Part shown: in pieces, positions 5,187 to 5,994 of the stretch
Numbering within the stretch: position 1 is the first letter of the stretch
Layout of the letters: the number at the start of each line of letters is the position of its first letter
NCBI GenBank assembly: GCA_937874815.1
Contig: CALNBW010000277.1
Span: forward strand, 1-5,994
DNA length: 5,994 nt
Direction of reading: 5' to 3'
From: an uncultured Bacillota bacterium
GTDB lineage: Bacteria > Bacillota > UBA994 > UBA5500
Notes under the pieces: generated by a model
Told to the model about the DNA's origin: nothing
Databases searched by the model: none
What the model saw: only the letters and a program-made list of their open reading frames with translations
Position numbers and translations under genes: made by a program

Positions 5187-5675
5187 TCATTCGTGGGCAG
5201 CGTACGATTGCCTGAACTCGACCCACCGTTGTAAAACGTCAGCGTTGGCGAGAAGAAAGGCATTCCAAGTTTCCATTGCACTTACAGTATCAGGGTTCAA
5301 GTAATGCTCAATTAACTCTGTATCGATCAGTAGGCTTGTCGTGACTCCTAGGTTGCGCAGGAACTGCTCAATTGTCTCATGTCGCGCCAGCAAATATCTA
5401 CCTAATCGCTCACCGCTACTGGTTAGCTCGATCACGCCGTATTTTTGGTATGTTACGTAGCCCTTTTCTGCTAATCTGCGCACAGTGCGCGAGACTGACG
5501 GCGCTTGTACGTTAAGCTGCTCCGCCAGAGCATTTACCCGTATCGATGGGGCTTGCTGACAATTGCGGTAGATCATCTCCAGATAATCCTCCATGCTAGG
5601 TGTCAGATCACGCTCGCCGCTCTGCTTGATCAATTGATAACCTCGTACAGTACGAAATTCTCTTTCCTCCGCCAT
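5187..5675 (-). CDS. MntR/DtxR-family metal-dependent transcriptional repressor
   Basis: A 162-residue DNA-binding regulator that represses metal-uptake genes when loaded with Mn(II) or Fe(II). The winged helix-turn-helix spans about residues 45-88 (recognition region around QAPSVSRTVRRL), followed by a dimerisation/metal-binding domain. The six ligand positions of Bacillus MntR are all present: D30 and E33 in PSMEDYLE, H99 in LLARHE, and E120, E123, H124 in TELIEHYL. The cysteine of DtxR/IdeR is replaced by E120, the Mn-type arrangement. There is no SH3-like C-terminal domain, so it is the short form, with about 25 extra residues before the usual MntR start. I place the start at the ATG at 5675 (GGAGG ten nt upstream); a TTG at 5699 would lie upstream of that SD. 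It is divergent from feoA and probably heads an operon with the PatB-type gene. The family is secure; the metal is inferred. Confidence 0.9.
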   Translation of the reverse strand: MAEEREFRTVRGYQLIKQSGERDLTPSMEDYLEMIYRNCQQAPSIRVNALAEQLNVQAPSVSRTVRRLAEKGYVTYQKYGVIELTSSGERLGRYLLARHETIEQFLRNLGVTTSLLIDTELIEHYLNPDTVSAMETWNAFLLANADVLQRWVEFRQSYAAHE

Positions 5676-5692
5676 TACTACTTTCCCTCCCC

Positions 5693-5719
5693 CTAGCAAA
5701 AATTGCTGCTCACTGCTAG
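5693..5719. promoter_or_regulatory. Inverted repeat CTAGCA/TGCTAG upstream of the regulator gene
   Basis: CTAGCA (5693-5698) and TGCTAG (5714-5719) are exact inverted repeats with a 15-nt spacer, just upstream of the regulator's ribosome binding site. A smaller hairpin AGCAA/TTGCT overlaps its left half. It could be an autoregulatory operator or a leader hairpin. The arms are short and chance is a fair alternative. Confidence 0.2.
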
Positions 5720-5763
5720 CTTATGCTCGGAACAGACGGTGATACCTGATGACTTAGCCGCGA

Positions 5764-5793
5764 GTAACACTGGCCCCTGCTCAACCATATATT
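5764..5793 (+). promoter_or_regulatory. Candidate sigma-70-type promoter for feoA
   Basis: TATATT (5788-5793) is a five-of-six match to the -10 consensus, with GTAACA (5764-5769), a four-of-six -35, at an 18-nt spacing. This would start transcription near 5800, about 65 nt before the feoA GTG and at the first of the repeated GTAAAGAG motifs. The -35 is weak, as expected for a regulated promoter, so the call is tentative. Confidence 0.35.
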
Positions 5794-5800
5794 ACTGTGA

Positions 5801-5838
5801 GTAAAGAGTTACTGACTGCTAACTCTCTCTGTAAAGAG
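5801..5838 (+). promoter_or_regulatory. Repeated motifs downstream of the feoA -10, candidate metal-regulator operator
   Basis: GTAAAGAG occurs at 5801-5808 and again at 5831-5838, 30 nt (about three helical turns) apart. Between and overlapping them AGAGTTA (5805-5811) and TAACTCT (5820-5826) form a 7-bp inverted repeat with an 8-nt spacer. Lying between a divergent MntR-like repressor gene and feoA, just past the candidate -10, this is where an operator is expected. It does not match a DtxR or MntR consensus that I can state with certainty. Confidence 0.35.
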
Positions 5839-5865
5839 CGCTAGGGAGAAGGGAGGGATTAAGCT

Positions 5866-5994
5866 GTGCACGTAAGTAATGCCGTTATCCCCCTAACAGA
5901 CTTACCCATTGGTCAGTCGGGCATTGTCCGAGAGTTAAGGGCGAGTAGCCGTATGCGCCGCCGCATGCTCGATTTTGGGCTCGTGGGATCGGAA
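5866..5994 (+). CDS. feoA: FeoA, ferrous iron transport accessory protein, N-terminal part
   Basis: The first 43 residues of a small cytoplasmic SH3-fold protein that assists the FeoB ferrous iron transporter; the gene runs off the right edge. Seen: PLTDLPIGQSGIVREL (residues 9-24) and RMRRRMLDFGLVGSE (29-43), matching the typical FeoA pattern of a first strand pair followed by R-R-L-L-D-L-G-L-x-x-G. The start is the GTG at 5866: GGGAGGG lies at 5851-5857, eight nt upstream, and an in-frame TAA two codons before it excludes any earlier start. About 30 residues are missing from the usual length of about 75. It is divergent from the MntR/DtxR-type repressor gene, which probably controls it. feoB would be expected just beyond the window. 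Confidence 0.88.
   Translation, partial: MHVSNAVIPLTDLPIGQSGIVRELRASSRMRRRMLDFGLVGSE

Noticed and set aside
4729..5304. Plus-strand ORFs opposite the PatB-type gene and regulator
   Set aside because: They lie antisense to clearly conserved proteins and show no recognisable domain.
5676..5699. TTG start at 5699 for the regulator
   Set aside because: The purine-rich Shine-Dalgarno lies between this TTG and the ATG at 5675, so translation is expected from the ATG.
5987..5994. GATCGGAA at the right edge as a second adapter remnant
   Set aside because: It codes Gly-Ser-Glu, which fits the FeoA consensus at that point, and the preceding bases do not match adapter.

Overview
The window looks like a chromosomal segment of a Gram-positive, Firmicutes-type (Clostridia-like) bacterium, probably from a draft or metagenome-derived assembly. 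This rests on mid-range GC by eye, strong AGGAGG-type ribosome binding sites, occasional GTG starts, protein types common in that phylum (BMP-type nucleoside ABC permease, MntR-like regulator, FeoA, MalY/PatB lyase), and a piece of Illumina adapter embedded in one gene. No mobile-element ORF, tRNA, rRNA or CRISPR array is visible.

Layout. 2-304 (+): C-terminus of a nucleoside-type ABC permease, cut by the window edge. 311-365: two hairpins. 385-1011 (+): uridine kinase udk. 1017-1205: two long nested hairpins, in inverted orientation and sharing a core, between the convergent udk and gltX; the distal one has a U-tract on the minus strand and probably terminates gltX. 1220-2680 (-): glutamyl-tRNA synthetase gltX, carrying 24 nt of apparent sequencing adapter at 1817-1840. 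2705-3061 (-): small four-helix membrane protein of unknown function, just upstream of gltX. 3205-3228 (+): possible 7-codon leader ORF. 3249-3620 (+): OsmC-family protein. 3621-3945: non-coding, holding a 231-nt element with terminal inverted repeats and several internal hairpins, then a bidirectional terminator. 3946-5139 (-): MalY/PatB-type C-S lyase/aminotransferase. 5187-5675 (-): MntR/DtxR-type metal-dependent repressor, probably co-transcribed with the lyase. 5676-5865: divergent control region. 5866-5994 (+): start of feoA, cut by the window edge.

How the genes fit together. The permease and udk make a nucleoside uptake and phosphorylation pair. The metal-sensing repressor faces feoA across a short control region with repeated motifs, the usual layout for metal-controlled ferrous iron uptake. 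gltX and the membrane protein form a likely two-gene unit. The genes are mostly ordinary. The points worth a second look are the adapter artefact in gltX, the paired hairpin elements at 1021-1205 with compensatory base changes, and the inverted-repeat element at 3639-3869.
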